Source: Spirosoma pollinicola (GTDB lineage: Bacteria; Bacteroidota; Bacteroidia; Cytophagales; Spirosomataceae). Taken from it: a DNA stretch of 64,000 nucleotides. The DNA is taken from positions 3,697,027 through 3,761,026 of the forward strand of contig NZ_CP025096.1 of NCBI RefSeq assembly GCF_002831565.1, given 5' to 3'. Shown here piece after piece: positions 62,184-64,000 of this stretch (position 1 is the stretch's first letter; each line of letters begins with the position of its first letter). The notes beneath the pieces were generated by a model. That model was given only the letters and a program-made list of their open reading frames with translations, ran no database searches and was not told where the DNA came from. Both the position numbers and the translations under genes were made by a program.

Positions 62184-62582
62184 TTAATATACGTAACACA
62201 ATACTTCTCCACCGACGTTCAGCGTCTTCGCTTCTTTGTCTGTCATCACACCTTTAGAGGTAGAGATGATCGCGACACCTAAACCATTCAGAATGCGTGG
62301 CAGGTTATCGGCTCCCCGATACTGACGCAGACCTGGACGGCTGATGCGTTGTAGATCAACGATAGCATTCTGCTTCGTCGTCGGATTGTACTTCAGCGCA
62401 ATCTTGATTGAGCCTTGTGGGGTGCTATCATCGAACTTGTAGTTCTGGATATACCCTTTTTCGTACAAAACCTTGGTAATTTCTTTTTTTATGTTCGAAG
62501 CAGGGATCTCCACAACCCGGTGCTTAGCCCGGATGGCGTTTCTAACGCGGGTCAGAAAGTCTGCTATTGGATCTGTATTCAT
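62184..62582 (-). CDS. rpsH: 30S ribosomal protein S8
   Basis: 132 aa. [21 protein letters not shown] start, and the C-terminal [19 protein letters not shown] and GGEVLCYVY mark S8, an early 16S rRNA binder that represses spc operons in E. coli. Confidence 0.98.
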   Translation of the reverse strand: MNTDPIADFLTRVRNAIRAKHRVVEIPASNIKKEITKVLYEKGYIQNYKFDDSTPQGSIKIALKYNPTTKQNAIVDLQRISRPGLRQYRGADNLPRILNGLGVAIISTSKGVMTDKEAKTLNVGGEVLCYVY

Positions 62583-62672
62583 TCTTAGTGTTGCGTTACT
62601 TGCAAACCTCTCTTTTTGAGAAAGTTCGCAAAATTACGGAAACTGAACTACAAATAGAAATGGAATCTGGAA

Positions 62673-62942
62673 TTACCAGCTTGCTTTAGTTACACCTGGA
62701 ATTTTACCTGCTGATGCCATCTCCCGGAATGTTACCCGTGAAATACCAAACTTACGCATGTAGCCCCGAGGACGACCCGTTAATTTGCAGCGATTGTGCA
62801 AACGAACAGCGGACGAATTCTTAGGCAGTTTATCCAGACCGATGTAATCGCCGGCAGCTTTTAAAGCAGCCCGCTTTACAGCGTACTTAGCCACCAGTGC
62901 CTCGCGTTTCCGTTCCCGTGCTTTTATTGATTCTTTTGCCAT
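62673..62942 (-). CDS. rpsN: 30S ribosomal protein S14 (zinc-free form)
   Basis: 89 aa. [40 protein letters not shown] and [23 protein letters not shown]. No CxxC pairs, so this is the long zinc-independent S14. Confidence 0.98.
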   Translation of the reverse strand: MAKESIKARERKREALVAKYAVKRAALKAAGDYIGLDKLPKNSSAVRLHNRCKLTGRPRGYMRKFGISRVTFREMASAGKIPGVTKASW

Positions 62943-62965
62943 TGTCTTAACCTTTTTGTCGGTTG

Positions 62966-63520
62966 TTATTTATCACTTTTAGCAAACGGCATTCCCATGG
63001 CTTTCAGCAACTCGTAACTCTCGTTATCGGTGTTGGCGGTGGTCACAAATGTGATGTCCATCCCCGAAATACGGGCTACTTTATCAATGCTGATTTCAGG
63101 GAAGATAATCTGTTCCTGCACACCGAATGTATAGTTTCCGCGGCCGTCGAACCCTTTATCGCTAATGCCTTTGAAGTCACGAACACGTGGCAGCGATACG
63201 GCTGTCAACCGGTCCAAGAATTCATACATCTTCACACCACGTAACGTAACTTTCGCACCAATGGGCATCTTTTCCCGTAGTTTGAAGTTCGAGACAGCCT
63301 TCTTCGACATAGTCGGAACAGCTTTCTGACCCGTGATGGTCGTCAATTCTTCGACGCCCACGTCTACCAACTTTTTATCGGCGACAGCGGCTCCAATACC
63401 TTTGTTGATGACGATTTTGCTCAGACGCGGTACTTGCATAACCGACTTATACTGAAACTTGTCCCTCAACTGGGGTACGATTTCGCTTAGATATTTTTCT
63501 TTCAGTCTTGGCGTTGCCAT
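62966..63520 (-). CDS. rplE: 50S ribosomal protein L5
   Basis: 184 aa. [56 protein letters not shown] and [19 protein letters not shown] mark L5, which binds 5S rRNA with L18. Confidence 0.98.
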   Translation of the reverse strand: MATPRLKEKYLSEIVPQLRDKFQYKSVMQVPRLSKIVINKGIGAAVADKKLVDVGVEELTTITGQKAVPTMSKKAVSNFKLREKMPIGAKVTLRGVKMYEFLDRLTAVSLPRVRDFKGISDKGFDGRGNYTFGVQEQIIFPEISIDKVARISGMDITFVTTANTDNESYELLKAMGMPFAKSDK

Positions 63521-63540
63521 TTTCTTAGACCTGCTTAAGG

Positions 63541-63912
63541 TTATTTACGACCCGCGTCGGCGGACCGATCAGGGATAAAGTTGCCCGTCTTCTTGGAGAA
63601 GCGCTGTAGCTTTCCCTTTTCGTTTACTTTACGACCCGTGCGGGTAGGTTCGCTGGTGGCGGGATCAACTAACTTCAGATTACTGATGTGGATTGATCCT
63701 TCCGTTTTTACCAGACTCCCCTGCGGGTTAGAAGCCGTTGGCTTCATGTGCTTGGTAATCATAGCAACGCCCTCAACGCGAGCACGATCTTTCTCTATGA
63801 TTACTTCTGTCACTACACCGCGCTGACCTTTCGAGTTACCACCAATCACGACGACGGTATCGCCCGATTTGATGTGGAATTTGTGTTTCGGTAGCGTTAT
63901 TTTCTTCTCCAT
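63541..63912 (-). CDS. rplX: 50S ribosomal protein L24
   Basis: 123 aa. KOW-type SH3 barrel: [39 protein letters not shown] and [21 protein letters not shown]. Assembly initiator of the large subunit. Confidence 0.98.
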   Translation of the reverse strand: MEKKITLPKHKFHIKSGDTVVVIGGNSKGQRGVVTEVIIEKDRARVEGVAMITKHMKPTASNPQGSLVKTEGSIHISNLKLVDPATSEPTRTGRKVNEKGKLQRFSKKTGNFIPDRSADAGRK

Positions 63913-63915
63913 TGC

Positions 63916-64000
63916 TTACAATACCTCTGGGGCTAACGATACGATTTTCATAAACTGCTTCTCACGCAATTCACGAGCCACAGGCCCGAAAATCCGGGTG
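63916..64000 (-). CDS. rplN: 50S ribosomal protein L14, C-terminal part
   Basis: Only the last about 28 residues are in the window: RIFGPVARELREKQ then FMKIVSLAPEVL and TAA at 63918-63916. This is the conserved L14 C-terminus. The gene continues past the right edge. Confidence 0.95.
   Translation of the reverse strand, partial: TRIFGPVARELREKQFMKIVSLAPEVL

Noticed and set aside
1..64000. tRNA, rRNA, CRISPR array, insertion sequence or prophage
   Set aside because: No cloverleaf, rRNA segment, spacer-repeat array, transposase or integrase was found by reading. Periodic hairpins resemble arrays only superficially; the units are 7-10 nt and have no spacers.

Overview
The window looks like chromosomal DNA of a Bacteroidota bacterium, most likely a cytophagale close to Spirosoma. 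The evidence is the family set (TonB receptor with DUF4249 partner, S46 peptidase, DUF6089, DUF6265, DUF2795, DUF1080), Bacteroidota-type promoters (TTG, about 16-20 nt, TAnnTTTG), few Shine-Dalgarno sites, and a spc/alpha ribosomal operon in Bacteroidota order. The genus is an inference. No tRNA, rRNA, CRISPR array, insertion sequence or prophage was seen.

Layout. 1-8970: mixed housekeeping and accessory genes: an exported asparaginase-like hydrolase (cut by the window edge), purU, cutC, a DUF2795 protein, a CrtZ-like carotene hydroxylase, an AlbA_2 protein, an OPT transporter, an exported P1 peptidase and the chaperone pair cbpM/cbpA. 9122-10379: an overlapping two-gene cassette of an unrecognised 260-aa protein and a PIN-domain nuclease. 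10477-18449: exported proteins, including a tricorn-like protease, two DUF1080 glycoside-active proteins and two beta-propeller lactonase-like proteins. 18709-26663: OmpA lipoprotein, lspA, proline dehydrogenase, an aroG-type DAHP synthase/chorismate mutase fusion and a coupled TonB receptor/DUF4249 pair. 26881-41898: NDH-2, S46 and S9 peptidases, DinB, NUDIX, a yeast-type cytosine deaminase, a polyprenyl synthetase, rhomboid, a LytTR regulator with a membrane-protein target candidate, and a GDSL hydrolase. 42003-46806: prfB with its programmed +1 frameshift, lpdA, a GT2 and TerC. 46894-52374: a 1336-aa SF1 helicase followed by an unrecognised lipoprotein/small-protein pair. 52453-64000: carA and then, all on the minus strand, the ribosomal operon rplN-rplX-rplE-rpsN-rpsH-rplF-rplR-rpsE-rpmD-rplO-secY-map-infA-rpmJ-rpsM-rpsK-rpsD-rpoA-rplQ.

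The most striking non-coding signal is a family of long hairpins (arms about 17-51 nt) between genes, each with a different sequence. Several arms have an internal quasi-tandem period specific to the locus: 7 nt at 36254, 38751, 54344, 57283 and 61543; about 9 nt at 23173, 28242, 31855 and 41823; 10 nt at 43117. Two are perfect palindromes (10946-11028 and 52371-52456) that contain the stop codons of both flanking convergent genes. Some arms reach into coding sequence (cutC C-terminus, GDSL hydrolase N-terminus), and three sit inside the ribosomal operon. They may act as terminators or RNA stabilisers, but the periodicity is not explained by that role.

The best protein-level candidates for something new are the 9122-10379 PIN cassette and the 51104-52374 lipoprotein pair beside the large helicase.
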